Assembly: GCF_037975245.1 (NCBI RefSeq)
Contig: NC_092568.1
Coordinates: forward strand, 33,264,501-33,328,500
Origin: Apostichopus japonicus
Lineage: Eukaryota > Echinodermata > Holothuroidea > Aspidochirotida > Stichopodidae
DNA length: 64,000 nt
Direction of reading: 5' to 3'
Of this stretch, positions 1 to 13,517 are shown one piece after another. A program made the translations under genes and the position numbers. Position 1 is the first letter of the stretch; the number at the start of each line of letters is the position of its first letter. The notes under the pieces were generated by a model. It made no database searches, had not been told where the DNA came from, and saw only the letters and a list, made by a program, of their open reading frames with translations.

Positions 1-3000
1 GGGGGGGGTAGTGGTAAAACTAATGCTGGACTAAATCACCTATGCTGCAATTAAAAAAAAAAATGAAAAAAAAAAAGTTGATATGATTCCACAATCCACC
101 ACGTTTTATTCTATATTGCCTTATAGCGCACACGCGCCCGACGTATTATATTGCATCGTCGAATAATTATTCAGCTTCCCTTTTAAAATGTTTCGAAAAT
201 AATCAGACATAAATAAATAAAGAAACAAAGAGCACGGGAGAACTCATCGATCTCTGATCAAGGAAATTACTCTTGACGAGAATTTGATCACATCAATTTT
301 AATACTTATTATTTCACTGCAAATTGCTTTGTTATTTTTGCAATATATCATATTGCATTCCAATTTGGCGGCAAATATAGCCCAGGATTTGCCGCGGGTT
401 AATTTTCGTCAGTCTACAGCAGAATATTTTGTGTTGCATGATTTTGTAGACAAATCATAATTTTTATCGACGCCGTACACATATGCTTATATCATCAAAC
501 AATATTGCGCAAGAAGTTTCGAAAATATGGTGTATCAAATTTGCTGTCAAATATATATATAATGCGGTAAAATATAATATTTATCTTTCATGCATGAATA
601 CATTCTCCACATATTCATAATGTAGGTGACGTCACTACAGGTTTATATCGAGCAAAAGGCTTCCAGTTATCCACCGAGTTGTCGGTACTAAATGTTGGGT
701 GAAAGTTTTCTTCCTTCTTAATCTGACCTTTGACATCCTAACATTCAAATCTCATTAAAGGTAATCTGAGCCATCACATTATTGTTCAATATAGTTTTGT
801 CCGGATAACTTCCTATCCTTTGGAACGAAATTTTGGCTTTTATTTAGGTATTTATCTATATCAATAGAGGATGTTTATCGGGGTGAAGGGAGGGGGTTAA
901 AAACTAATTTTCTGCGAAGCCCAGAGTGAACAAAAGTCTCGCTATATCTAGATGCAATGTGCAGGCCGGTAAGGTGGCTCATGCCTAGATTTTATAACGG
1001 TCCGAATACCCGATCTGTTGTAAGATTGTGACCGATTTTTAAAAAATTTTCGCGGAAATCTTTCGAGAGCCCTTGGTGTATAGTATCAACCAAACTTATA
1101 ATTGGTTAATGAAATATTGCCATATTGATTAGAAGATATGTAGACAGAATGAACTTAGACTATATCATATAAAATATTAGCATTACCAATATCAGACAAT
1201 ATGAGTAAAATGTGTGAAAATGTTAGTGTGCTCATCTTTCAGAAACGATATATACCAGTACACAGGTATAGGGTATAAATCGATAAGTAACAGATATCGT
1301 GAAGTTCCTAAAACGATGATGACACGTACTCAATCTTTGCCACACATGCTCAAAACAATTCTTCCGAAAATTATTTCATTTATGTACTGAATTTTGGCAA
1401 ATTTTGTAAATATTGTAAAAAAAAGGAAAGACAATAACATTCTTGTCCCTTGCTTACATTGTTAACGGAAAAAGAGAATTAAAGAAGCTGTCTAAAAACA
1501 ATGGAGAAAAGAATTTGTGTATTTGTTTGATACCTTTTGTTATTGTTGTTGTTTGAAAAGTTATATCATGGGACTCTAAGTCAGTTTGTTGCTACAGTGA
1601 CGTCATACTTTTGGAAGCTACTACAGCTGTTTACGAGAACGGATGCAATGTTATCTTGCGATTCATAGAAATAGTATATGGTTGATCTCCGTACTATGAA
1701 GTGACATTGTGAAGTATACTTTTTTTTTTAATTTCTTTTCTTAATACATTGACACAGGCGACATTTTTTGTCTTGAAGGATATTTAATTGATTTCATTTG
1801 ATTTTCGTTCTTCGATAGAGTCCTCGCAACTACACCACTGATTAAAATTTCCGGTATCTTTTCTAATATTTAATGTTTTCAAAAATCAACACCAAGGACC
1901 AGTCTACCCATAATACCCCTTCCCTAAATCCAGTCAAGGGTTCTCATGCACCCATTAACTTACTTCCCCATAAAATCTAGTCAGATCTCCCAGCCTTTCA
2001 CCTTTTCCCTCATGCCAAGGTACTGGCCCCAAAATTAGCTTTGTAAAAAAAAAAAGAAGAATAAAAAACAATTTCAGAAATATCTCGCTAGATAATCTGA
2101 CCCTTCCGGTTCTCTCAGATATTGAGGAGTGCTAAGAATCAACAATACGTCACAGGCCTATGAAAGAAAACATTGCCAGGGGTGACGGTAATTATCTGGT
2201 AGTAAGCTGATGAAGTTCCATTTGCTTAGTTTCTAGCATAATCAGACCTGGAAATCTGGTAACCTTTAACAACATTCGTTCGGTCTTGCGACTTGTATTT
2301 ATCAGTATCAATCGTCTGAACTATAGCGTTCGTTAAAATAAGTCATCGGATAGTCTACATGCAAATATAGAAACAACTATTCCATTACGCAGGCAAAAGG
2401 GACATTGCACTTTCAACAATGTGATAGTCTGCGTGTGTAGTACACACAACGATGCATTTCTATAATAGTCTATCCAATTCCTGGTGGCACAGACTCCGAC
2501 ATGGCGAAATTATGTTAGACATATAGTGGGATGTTTTTACAGCAACGAATTCCCAAATATTTTGCCACTGGCATCTACATGCCAATATCAATTTGGCGTT
2601 GATACTGTCTTGCCGCAGGGAAACTTTGAAAATTCTTTTTATTAAAATAATTACACACAGAGGCCGTTGTCTCAGAAAACAATATCGTATGACGAGACGA
2701 CAACGGTAGATTGTCAGTAAAATATATCTTTGTCATAAAGGTTGTCATGGTGTTGTATATGTAAGGGAGAGGATACTGTCCATAAGAGAGAGAGGAATTG
2801 GAAGTGAGATGTAGTACGGTAACATGATGGGATTCCTAAAAGACAAAAACTCAGTATTTGAGTTGACTTTTCGTTGGTAAGTTGTCGAAACAACTAAACA
2901 GGTCATTAAACTTGACTATAGCTAAGTTTGTTACAACTATGACTGCCGGAGGGGAAAAAAAGCAGTTATTGGGTATTTTGCTTGCGATCATTCCCTGTGT

Positions 3001-5096
3001 ACGAGTCTGGGCTATGAAACATTGAGAATGGAATACTGGCATAGAAACACAGTACTACGCGAAATCTAGGATGGTGTTTAAGTTTAATCAATAACCGATC
3101 TTATGTTGAATTTAATTACTCGGTAAAGTTGGTTCATCTGGCGAACAAACTTAAAATGAAGCCTTGAACAGAGATATAACAAGAGCAGCAACGCCGAAGA
3201 GGCTCAGTTAAGCTTTTATTTGAGAAATGTGTTCTGATTGGTAATATTCCTGAGCAGTTTAGCCATTTGTTTGTGGCGGGATGACAGTGTCATTTCCTTT
3301 CCTCCCATCTCCCTTTATCCTTGCCTTAGGCTCCTTCTTAGCCCACATAGTTTGTTACAATGTAAAAAAAAACTTGTATTCCTTCAAAGTGGGAAAACTG
3401 CCACGAACTTCATTATGCAATAGATCGTTGTACTTATTACTAGGGATAAACTATGCTCATTGCAAAAAGCAAGAACCAACAGTGTATGCCCTCCATAGTT
3501 TTCATTCATGCAATGATAGTACGAAAACGTGAAAAATATATTCCTCTGCTAACTCTCAAAAAATGTTGTGGATATCACGTTTAAATTGTGCTGACCAAAA
3601 ATTGCTCATGAAAATTGCACCCATGCAATAATAGAACGACCTGCAACTCGTTTACAATCGACGTAATACAGAGAAACTTTAAAGAGCAGAAATCGGAATC
3701 GGCTCCAACAATGTGTTATTCTCATATGTCGTATCACACACACAAACGGTGGAATAGTTCAAATCGCGAATCTGCCAAGTAGTTCTTTTTTACAGAGAAT
3801 GACATCGATCTAGACACGAAGCCTGAAAAACAAGTAAATATTAAAATATGAATTGATCAAGTCTCCCACATGTGGAATTATTTCCCAATGATGATGGGAA
3901 ACTTAAGATGGAAGACATTGCTACTCACATCAAAACACATACTGGTCACAAATACTAAAATCTTGACAAAACAAATTTCATGATCATTGCATATGATCTT
4001 TTGCCTACATTTCATCATAACTGAAAACTCTACAGAAGGCCCTGTTTTGGACCCTCACGTGACGACAAAAATATTGTTCTTGAACAACTTTGGTTCACCA
4101 CCATGCAAACGTTATATCCACAACATCTCAGCAAAGTTGGACAAACGCTCTAGGAGGAGTAGCATTTTTTACGTTTATCAGAAAGTTACCTCTCGTGGCC
4201 TCAAATGACTTCCCGAAATTTCAGCCAAATCGAATGAAAAAATGAGTAAATGGCAGTCATTCAACCACGGCGGCAAAAAGTAAGAGAATTTCGGCAGCAT
4301 CGCTATAGCTTTCAGCTGAGCTAAAAATGATATTATATACCATACGTGAGTGTATTAAAGCCCGTGAACGTGATATGGAAGCTCGATAGTCTTAATAGCG
4401 ACTACCAACATCGCAGGGAAGGAAGGATTACACCTATACCCATTGAATGGACATCAACTCTCCGTTCCAGCACACCAAACGGTCACCAGTGTACATTGCA
4501 CTCATATTTTCTATACATATCCCAACAATGTTCCTTAATGTTAAAGTAATAGGCGTAAGAACGTGGGGTGGAGGGGGAGGGTGGTGAGGCAGAGGGGGAC
4601 GTTGCCCTCTCTTTGAAAAGTGGGCGAGCAGTAATGTGTTTATACCTACTCACATTTTCAACTAGGTATGCAGGTCTCTACAGGGATAAATTATTCAAAA
4701 GGATCGATAGAGCAATAGAAGAACTAGGCAATCAAATAATCAGTTTTGAGTTTCATGTTACTCATATTACGTATAATTTTTGAAATTTCTTCTCGAAACC
4801 TCTTCTGGTAAAAACCAACCCCTACCACCCCCCCTTTCCGATCTCAGCGCTTTTCTTCCCCTATACTATAACTTTATGAAAGTTAAACAAACATTTTGCT
4901 GCCAACCATATACGCAGTTAACCTTCACTGGGACTATACCATTCCTAAACTAGGACGTCTGAATGCCTGCGAAAACTATCAAGAATCAAAGCCTAGAGCA
5001 AAGTAATTTTGGTAACTTGAAGCAAGCCTTAAATTGCAAAAATGTGGGGGCCCAGTATGGATGACTTTAAAAGACAAAAATGTAAGGTAAACTAGT
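1..5096. other. Intergenic, no gene recognised
   Basis: AT-rich sequence with short homopolymer runs. The open frames here are short, without domain-like composition or paired splice sites. No tRNA, rRNA or mobile element was recognised. Confidence 0.5.
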
Positions 5097-5104
5097 CTTA
5101 TACC

Positions 5105-5445
5105 CAGTGGCGTAGGAAGGTACTTTTGAGTGGGGGGGGGGGGGCTGAAGACTGATGGCCGGCCTGGGGGAGGGGTCTAAGGGGAGGGGTGTCCCCTCCC
5201 CTTTGGAATTTTTTTGCATTTCCAGGTGGCCTCAGATGCAATTTGGTGCAATATAGCACACTTCAACACCCAATCCATTTTGTAAAGAATTTTGCATTTT
5301 CACCTGGCCCTAGATGCAATTTGGTGCTTCAAATGGGATTTTTTTCTAACTTGCGGAGCGGGGGGGCGGAACGATACTTCCGCCCCCCATGTTTTTCACT
5401 GGGGGGGCTAGCGCCCCCCAGCCCCCCCCGGTTCCTACGCCCTTG
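5105..5445. mobile_element. hAT-like MITE (341 bp) with 8-bp target duplication
   Basis: The element begins CAGTGGCGTAGGAA and its far end, read on the other strand, begins CAAGGGCGTAGGAA, giving a 14-bp terminal inverted repeat with two differences. It is flanked by CTTATACC at 5097-5104 and again at 5446-5453, a perfect 8-bp direct repeat as expected for hAT insertion. The subterminal regions are G-rich on the left and C-rich on the right. It has no coding capacity, so it would depend on a transposase supplied elsewhere. Its interior near 5160-5210 resembles 27400-27450 in the larger hAT element. Confidence 0.85.
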
Positions 5446-5453
5446 CTTATACC

Positions 5454-8400
5454 TCTCGATAAAACGAAATGATTCGAAACGTGAAGATGCATTACAAGGA
5501 TAGAAACTTTGTTTAAAAAAAAATGAAAAATCGGTCTCGGTTGAAATTAAAATCTTCTTGTTGAAAAGTAACCTTCATTAATGTTGGTTATCGGATTTAG
5601 AATGAAAAATGAATACTGTACTAATTGTCTTTCTCGAGAAGGACTCTGTCGTTGCTTGAAATCAGTTCAGAAAGTCTTTTATCTTTTTATTATAATTATT
5701 ATTTTGTCTTGGTAGTTTCAGTTTAACCAATTCGTGGTCGAGCGGGGGAATCTAAAGGAAATACGTGTTGGCTGGCTTTTCTCTTTTTAATGTTCCCTCA
5801 AGGTTTTGCTATCGACTTCCCTCGTTTTTTCTATCCTTTTATATATTTTTTTTAGGAGATGAATGGGTCGGTACTTTAATCAAGCGTTATACACTGAATG
5901 TTTATACTGTAAAATCGATAACACGAAGTCGGAAGTTAAACTAAAAGTGTCTTGTGACTATAGCAAATACATTGCTAATGGTTAACCATATATACAACGA
6001 GTCCCCCCCCCCTTGCCCCCACCTCCCTCTTCTCAAATCGACGTTGCATGGTAGGAAAAGGTCGCGTTTGACCGAATTTCCTTCGGCAATCGATACGGGC
6101 TTTCACTAAATACAACTGAGAAATCTTCAAGTTTCTAATTTTTTTTTTTTCACGAGGCTTACGGTCGAGGTTCCGACATCCGAATTGAATGAAACTACTC
6201 TTCGTTTGAACGCGAACGGTAAATTAACAACAAAGTGTGAGAAAAAACAAAGTACGTATACCCTGTTACAAACATGAACCTTTAAAATATAGATATGTTT
6301 GTAAATATGCATTATAGATAGATCACTTGGAAGAAGAGTTACAAATTGAGGGATATACCTTCTTGCTTGACATCAAATTCTCGTAAAAATTCCGTGCATG
6401 ACCAAATCACCTATATTCATGGAATAAAATAAGTACGGTCTTCGTGATGTACACACTAACTCAAAGATTCACGGTCATAACAAAGACATATGGTATCATT
6501 TTGCTTGGATATTAGGCGACACTTACCAACTCGACTCTTTTAAAGTCATGCTTTGTGCGATGTATCCAGAACTGGATTACAATCATCCGTATTATACAGT
6601 TTATATGGACTGTTATTCCAGAAAGCGAACGAAAATTCACCGTCCTGATACACGTACATTCAGAATCTCCTTACAACCACGCGGGCGTAATCGAGGTCAG
6701 ACGACTGCGAGAAAGGCGGGTGGAGGGGTTGGGGTGGGGGGATTGTGCTGACTTATTACCAGACGAAATTTATGATCACCTAAACAAAGCGAACGAACAG
6801 GAATCCGACCTAGTGATCATCATTTGTGTTCGTGACATCTGGGAGAATTTCACGACATGATCAGACGTAACCCTCAGATATTCAAAAAGTATGCGGAAAA
6901 ACTCGACAATTTTCTGACCTTTTTTTTTTTACTGTGACCTGATCGTGAAAAAGTGCCTGGAGTATCACGATTCCCTATACTGTATGTGATATTGGCCGTT
7001 AAGCATTATACGTGTTAATACTTCTCGCTCGTTATTTGAACCATCATTTGTGAACGTCCCTGTTATTGTTTCAGTGAATGTTAGAACCATACATATTCCG
7101 AGCGGGGGATAGGGAGGAGGTGGGTGGGGGGTTCCTCTCCCCTTTCCAACGTCACACAAGAATCTGAAAAATTAGCTATTAACACAACGGGGGCGGCTAA
7201 GCGTAATTAAGTTTAAGCCCCCCTCCCCAACCCTCTACATAGGAGTCGGTTTAAAAGACCACAGTACAGCGCCAAGTTCTTTATGAAATCCTTGATCCAC
7301 CCATGGTATAGTAGGTGACCGTCATAATCACATGATAAATATCAGAGAAACGTTTGAAACCAGTCAGCCAAAACTCCGATCGTTTCAGAGCTGTATTTGT
7401 AATTACTCTTTGGCTTCTGTGCCCAGTTTCTTTTCGGGTAAACCACTCTAAAAAATATAAGGACTTAAACAATATGTCAAGCTTTCAAGATCTCCTAGAC
7501 ATCATGTCGAATTGATAATTGATAAGACAGTACACTTCTCTAAACGTAAGGCTCTCGTAATGTCTAGTAGGGGGGGGGGGGGGAGCCTCACCTACTTCAT
7601 AAATTATGAATTGCTTTGAGAATATTAAACAATCAATGCATTAAGTCTCGTTCAAATGATTTCTTCCTGTAAGTCATAATCTCGCAGGGGTTGGTTCAAC
7701 TTCGTTTTTTTGGGGAGTTATGATGGGAGAGCAAGGGTATATTAATCGAAATACGCCCAAAAGTAAGCAAATTGATTTGGAAATTTCTGAATTATAGGCC
7801 TAAATTGGCCCAAACTGGCCTGCCTTTACCTCACCCTACATAAATCGGTCGAGTCGAACATAAAGCAGAAGAATAGATTACATCAGCTAGAATATTTCTT
7901 CTTCTTTTTTTATACTACAGTATGTTTGAGCTCCTCATCTCTGATGATGTAATCCAGTATACATATAGTTGGCAAGTTTCAGGTAAACTGTAATTTGTAA
8001 TTGGTCCATTAAAATATAAGAAAAAGTTTTAAAAAAAACAGAACTTTAAAAGCATATACATGATGTGTTTATTTTTCAAAATGTATATATTTGACTTTAA
8101 GCTTCATCAACAGATAAATTTTTATAATTTTAATAAAAAAATAAATATAACCCAAACTCAAAACAAAAAGCAAGTCGTCCAAGGAAAACCTCTGCTTCAC
8201 TCAATCTTCTTCCCTGTTAGCGCATGAGCTTTTATGGCAGTGACTGTTAGGACCTAAAGAATATTCCCATGCGACCAAAATATGGTATATTATTCTCAAT
8301 TATATACATATAAATTCCATTTCATTTTGATTTTCAACCCATTTACACAGTTAATTGTACATAAAAACACACAAAAACACTGACACATTGCACTTTAATG

Positions 8401-8536
8401 GCATCAGATGGCTGGACAAAAGCAAAAACAAAAACAAACAATTATCTTCATACATTTGCATAGCATGGAAAACTAATAAAAACTAATATTATAAATCAAT
8501 AATAAAGAAAATTGCACATACTAATACTAGTAATAT
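5454..8536. other. Intergenic, no gene recognised
   Basis: No protein family is recognisable in any frame. G- and C-rich tracts at 6003-6030, 7087-7160, 7200-7235 and 7570-7582 look like worn ends of the same MITE type seen elsewhere in the window, but no paired ends or target duplications were found. Confidence 0.4.
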
Positions 8537-8537
8537 C

Positions 8538-8572
<35 letters not shown>
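8538..8572. repeat. (ATA)n microsatellite
   Basis: Uninterrupted trinucleotide repeat of about 11 units. Confidence 0.9.
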
Positions 8573-9999
8573 CACCTTACTTGATGTATTCTAACCAGAG
8601 CCTCATATAGACCAACAACTAGCACAGATAGAAAGAATGATGCAGTGCCTATTAATTTTCGACATCTTGCAATCTCCCACACCCCTCCCCCCCCACCCTT
8701 CCCTCATCTCTATAGGATTGGAGATTTAACAAGAACTACCGAAACGATGGCACCAATTACCACAGAACCTTAATATTAATTTTACTAACAACTTGAGTTC
8801 ATACTCAATATCATATGTCAGTTTTGTTGTCTCATTTCACTTTACTTCAAAAACTACAAAATAAATGCAAACAGATAGGGCCACCTTGTAGTCATGTGAG
8901 ATCTCCTTTTAGGTCAGAAATTTAAAAAAAAAGGAAGAGAAGTTTCTTTCTAATAAAACTTGAAGAGAGGGAGAGTAATAAAACTTAACAGCTGGTTATT
9001 TAGAAAAAAAAGCAGAGGGTATACTTTATATGTGTCCAAGGCAGAGACTAAACTTATAAAACTCATACACACCTTTTAAGAAAAAAGTTCTGAAACACTA
9101 AGGAAAGGGGTGATAAATATAAAAAAAAATACCTACTGATATTGAAAAGAAGTAAAGAGCTTTCAATGGACCAAAGCACAGAAATAATTACATGGATATT
9201 TGTCTATAAAATGTCTGATAGAAATGCAGTCATATCTCTATATCCATCCGCCAATCAATCCAGTTATCGCCAAGCCCCTTTAAGCCCCTCCATTTTCCTC
9301 TACTTCCGTATCATGAAAATTCTCGGCCTCTTTGCTAAGATCATGTGTAGCATTAATGTTCCCCTAGTTAGGGAATCGTGATACACACCTGACGATGATC
9401 AGGTGGTCACAGTTTCACTGCAAGGGGACTGGGTTGACAGTGGCCCAGTCGTGCCCAGCTTTTCTTGGGTGACTTTTCTTAAACAGAGAGCCAGTTAGCT
9501 ATGTGTTACCTTGTCGTATACACTTTGCTCAAATAACTATCTGACTAATGTAGAGCAAGTGAGTTAAAACTTTGTCCAAGAATTAAGTGAGAACCAGAAA
9601 AGATTAGTAGAAATCCCATGTCAATCACTGGTAAGGATTGTACAGTATAGAATTGTAAACCAAAATGTTTCAATATCCAGAAAGTACAGTCTTCCTGCGT
9701 GAAATATAGATACATTTTACCAATTTTGAGCTTACCAATCCCTTTAGCAGTTTTCGAGAGTTACATGATATTGTTTATACACTGTGAAATATTTTTGAGA
9801 AAATGACCAAGTTTTCCACCATTTGAGATAACCTGTTGACTCCTTGAACTCCAAGGGACAACAGATAGGAGGTTTAAGTGCATATTCAAAGCAAGAGTAT
9901 GAAGTCTGAAGCAGAATTTCATCACCAGGATGACAGGTATGTTTTGTTGAGTACCTTATATAGAGCCCTTCACAGAACTAGACTGAACCGAATTTGCCC
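8573..9999. other. Intergenic, no gene recognised
   Basis: AT-rich sequence. The open frame at 9142-9381 has no recognisable domain. Nothing else is supported. Confidence 0.4.
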
Positions 10000-10590
10000 A
10001 AACTATTAAAATTATAGCATTGGAGAATTCGCAGATTAATTGTAGCTTTAATTTCAAAGTTATCATATTTGAAACATTTTCAGACTTTGATGCCTATTGA
10101 CCTCATGTGACCTTTGACCTCTACCAATTTCAATAGGATTCTTGCACTCACCAAGCTGGATCTACATACTAAGTACATTCAACAAAGATGTCCTTCGTGT
10201 TATCGTGTTTACAAGATTGTCAGACTTTCACTTAAATGTTGACCGCAAATGACTGTTGATCTCCACCAATTTCAATAGGGTTCTTGTACTCAACAAGCTG
10301 AATCTGCATAGCACGTAGAAAGTTCAACAAAGATACACTTTTTGAGTAATTGTGTTTACCAAGCCTTCAGACTTTGACCTCTGTTGACCCAAATGACCGT
10401 TAAGCTTCACAGAAAACAAAAGGCTTCCTGTACTTTATAAGACGGATCCACATACCAAGTATATGACGTCAATCCACCAATTAACTATTGATTTACCATG
10501 TTTACAAGCAGGTGTCACATAAACAATACACACACATACACCCCATCACCATCAGATAGATTCCTTCTGCCTCGGGCAAGGAATAAAAAA
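10000..10590. repeat. Dispersed repeat made of ~142-bp tandem units
   Basis: Degenerate tandem units follow one another. ACCAATTTCAATAGG starts at 10123 and again at 10265, a 142-bp period, and a worn third unit follows near 10408. Each unit carries matching words such as AAGTTCAACAAAGAT-like and GTTTACAAG-like stretches. TGACC/GACCT half sites recur. The block ends with a TTCCTTCTGCCTCGGGCAAG segment followed by AATAAAAA, which looks like the 3' end of an interspersed element. Confidence 0.6.
10108..10120 (-). promoter_or_regulatory. Perfect DR1 nuclear-receptor-type motif
   Basis: On the minus strand the site reads AGGTCAAAGGTCA, two AGGTCA half sites spaced by one base. That is the textbook DR1 bound by RXR heterodimers or HNF4. 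It lies inside the dispersed repeat, so function is not shown. Confidence 0.4.
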
Positions 10591-13050
10591 GAATCATGAA
10601 ATTTCAACAATTTTAACGAAACATTACTCTGCTTAGTGAGTCATTTGCAGCCTGTTTTGTGTGTGTGTGTGTTAAGGGTATTATAAATGTCTTTAATTTC
10701 AAAGCGTACAACATTTCTTCTATAAGATATTCATGATACTGATTAGTAATGTTTTATGGAGAGCAGTATTATATGGATGAAGCTATCACTTTTCATAATT
10801 TTCATAATTTCACAAATATTTAGCCTTCAAACTGAATAATCTATTCTTCTCCTCTTATTTTAATGATACAAACGTCTAAACTACTTACCAACTTATTAAA
10901 ATATCAATAATATCAATAACCATTTTAGCTTGTCAAATTTGATAGTTTACTTGAAAAAGCTGATTCAAGTTGTATCTGATTTCTATGTCTCTCAATAATA
11001 AGTGCAAAAGAGTTTCTGTGAGTCGGATTATCAGCTTTGAGTTTCCAAAATATTGTATATAAAGAAACATTAACACACAATATAAATATCAAAGAACTAG
11101 TCGTTTATTACTGGTTTCTATAGCAACCGACCCTGTCAGTAGATATATTTTGATAATAAACATTACACCTCCAAGAGAGGCTCCGCAGACAAATATCGCC
11201 ATAAACTTTGCATGTGATAATCTTCTGTTTGCAAAAGAATAACATCAAACTCACCATGCAGGATATGTTTGCATATTCTATGAAAAGTTCCATTAGGAAA
11301 AATTATGGAAAATCATGTAAAACGTTGCATGAAATTAGTAGCGTAAAACGTTTGTGTCTTCGAGTAAATGTTTAATCAAAGCAGTTTGTTCCTAGATTTG
11401 TGTGGGGTTTGCGTGAGGTTTACGTGGGGTTTGCGTGAGGTTTGTGTGATTATACTAAGTATTTTGTGTTGCATTTTTACCATCCTCTGATCTCTACTGA
11501 TTATTGTTCCTCTCTCAATATAAGACATCACTCTAGGACATGTCAAATTAAAAACAAAAACGAAAAAAAGATAAGAAAATTATCTCTTTTATCTCGAAAA
11601 CACTCATCCATGTCTAATCCTTCTTATATTCCACAGAAACCAGTCTATGAAACAACATACTTCTGTATACAATAATTCACACAGTAAATTTGCCTTTTTT
11701 CTTCTTTTTTTCAAATGCCAATAAACCCCCTGCATTTACAGGTTTCCATTGAGACTGCCACAGGACGAACATTGCAAACTCTTTTTACATCTTTGAACAA
11801 ATCTGATAAAAAGCGATAAAGGAAAACACTTCTCCATCAAAAGAAAAAAAAAGGTAAATCAGTTAAAGCCACCAGCGAGGACAAACCCTCGGGCTGCGAT
11901 TTCATGTTTCTTTCGTTGACTTTTAGAATCCAGGTGGACAGGATTGCCAGGTTTATGGCTCCGATGGAAATGTAATCGACCACAAACGGCCAAATCAACC
12001 GAAAGACAATCTCTAACAGGCTTAAAGTGATTCTGTGCGTTTCGAAAGAGGAAATACATAAAACTGTTCGTTTTCAAAAGAATGGAACTTTGTTTTAAGC
12101 TGCTTATCTGACGAACCATGAAAAATGAGACTGTTTCCCCAAGCTAATTTGCCAAAAAACATGTTTCGTTAAGAAATTAATGATCAAAAGTATAAATAAA
12201 CCTATCCGGTGAAGAAAGATTTCATTCATATATTCTGTTACACCGTGCCTTTTAAACAAGCCAATTAGAGAACGCATTGTAATGTATATTAAGTAACAAA
12301 TGAAGCTCTCCGTGCTCGAAGAACAGCTGATCGTCGATGCGACTGGCAGACTACTGACAACAGTAATAAGTGTGCAAAACCTTTGAAAAATAAAAAAAAA
12401 ATCCCATTTTGACAACAAAGTCAATGCTCCTCATTTAGAGCTTCATATTTGCAAATCATATATTTGAGGAATAAAATTTTCAATTATGTGTCAAACTTCA
12501 TTGAGAAATGTGTGTTTATTCACTCTGTGTTTTGAAATAGTTGTCTTGTAGTCGTGATTCGGTGGTTGATGTGGAAACTCAAGGTTACATGGTTACTGAC
12601 ACAAAGGATACAATATATTCATATGACTGCAAAAAGCTTTAGAATGGATGGAAAGAAAAATATCCTCTGGAGTTAACGGAGACTTGGAAGAAGATTTAAA
12701 AATCCTTGAAAGTGATACCCTAAGAGGATGAATATCTAACTGCCAAACGAATGACGACGCCCGGATGCTGCAATGTGTTATAAGTCAACAAAAATGGCAT
12801 CAAATGACGACTGAAAATCTGCTGGAATCCTACTTGAGAGCTCTCTGTTCCTCGTTAAAGAGGGTATCGGTAAATATGCAATTCTGAAAATCTTCCATTA
12901 AATTCAAGGTAGAATTTTCTCTTCTAAGTACTTGTTAAAAAGCCAAAGTTTGCTAAAACAAGAGAAACATCAGCTATGGGACAAACTTGAACTTATAGGC
13001 AACACAGTGTTAGAGGTCTCGAAGTATATATATAGATATATGACTAGATA
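10591..13050. other. Intergenic, no gene established
   Basis: No supported gene. On the minus strand between about 12080 and 11840 one frame is open and strongly hydrophobic (for example WPFVVDYISIGAINLAI), like a membrane helix. It has no recognised family and no clear splice sites, so it is not called as an exon. Confidence 0.35.
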
Positions 13051-13118
13051 GATATATATATATATATTATATATATATATATATATTATATATATATATA
13101 TATATATATTATATTATA
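13051..13118. repeat. (AT)n microsatellite, left flank of fold-back element
   Basis: Alternating TA dinucleotides with a few TAT/ATT interruptions. Confidence 0.9.
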
Positions 13119-13149
13119 AAGAAAAACCATGTTTACTCCAAAAGAAAAT

Positions 13150-13416
13150 ATTATTAGAAAAAACCAGAGAAATAAGATATGACTCATAATTGACAAATAA
13201 GGAGTAATTTTTTAGAAAATATATTAGAATTTTCGGTCCCCCTGGGACCTTTGTCAGCAATACTTAATTGCATTACTTCGTCAGCAATACTCGACTGCCA
13301 AGTATTGCTGACAAAGGTCCCAGGGAGACGGAAAATTCCAATATATACTCTAAAACATTACTCCTTATTTGTCAATTATGAGTCATATCTTATTTCTCTG
13401 GTTTTCTCTAATAAAA
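13150..13416. mobile_element. Fold-back element with arms of ~115 bp
   Basis: The left arm (about 13150-13265) and right arm (13300-13416) are near-complete reverse complements around a 34-base spacer. The left arm contains GGTCCCCCTGGGACC and TTTGTCAGCAATACTT; the right arm has AAGTATTGCTGACAAA and the matching GTCCCAGGGAGAC. The outer parts include CATAATTGACAAATAAGG against CCTTATTTGTCAATTATG. It sits between two (AT)n tracts, which fits insertion at TA-rich sites, but no unique target duplication can be defined. It has no coding capacity. Confidence 0.8.
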
Positions 13417-13430
13417 TATATATATATATT

Positions 13431-13474
<44 letters not shown>

Positions 13475-13517
13475 TTAACATATATTAACATATATATACA
13501 TATATATATACATATAC
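13417..13517. repeat. (AT)n microsatellite, right flank of fold-back element
   Basis: AT dinucleotides with TATATTAACA and ACATATA variants. Confidence 0.9.

Noticed and set aside
6548-6860. Open frame of 101 residues
   Set aside because: No family resemblance, no splice signals, and it overlaps another frame of similar quality.
11859-12119. 86-residue minus-strand frame with varied composition, and an overlapping hydrophobic frame
   Set aside because: No recognised family and no convincing splice sites; the two frames compete and neither can be preferred.
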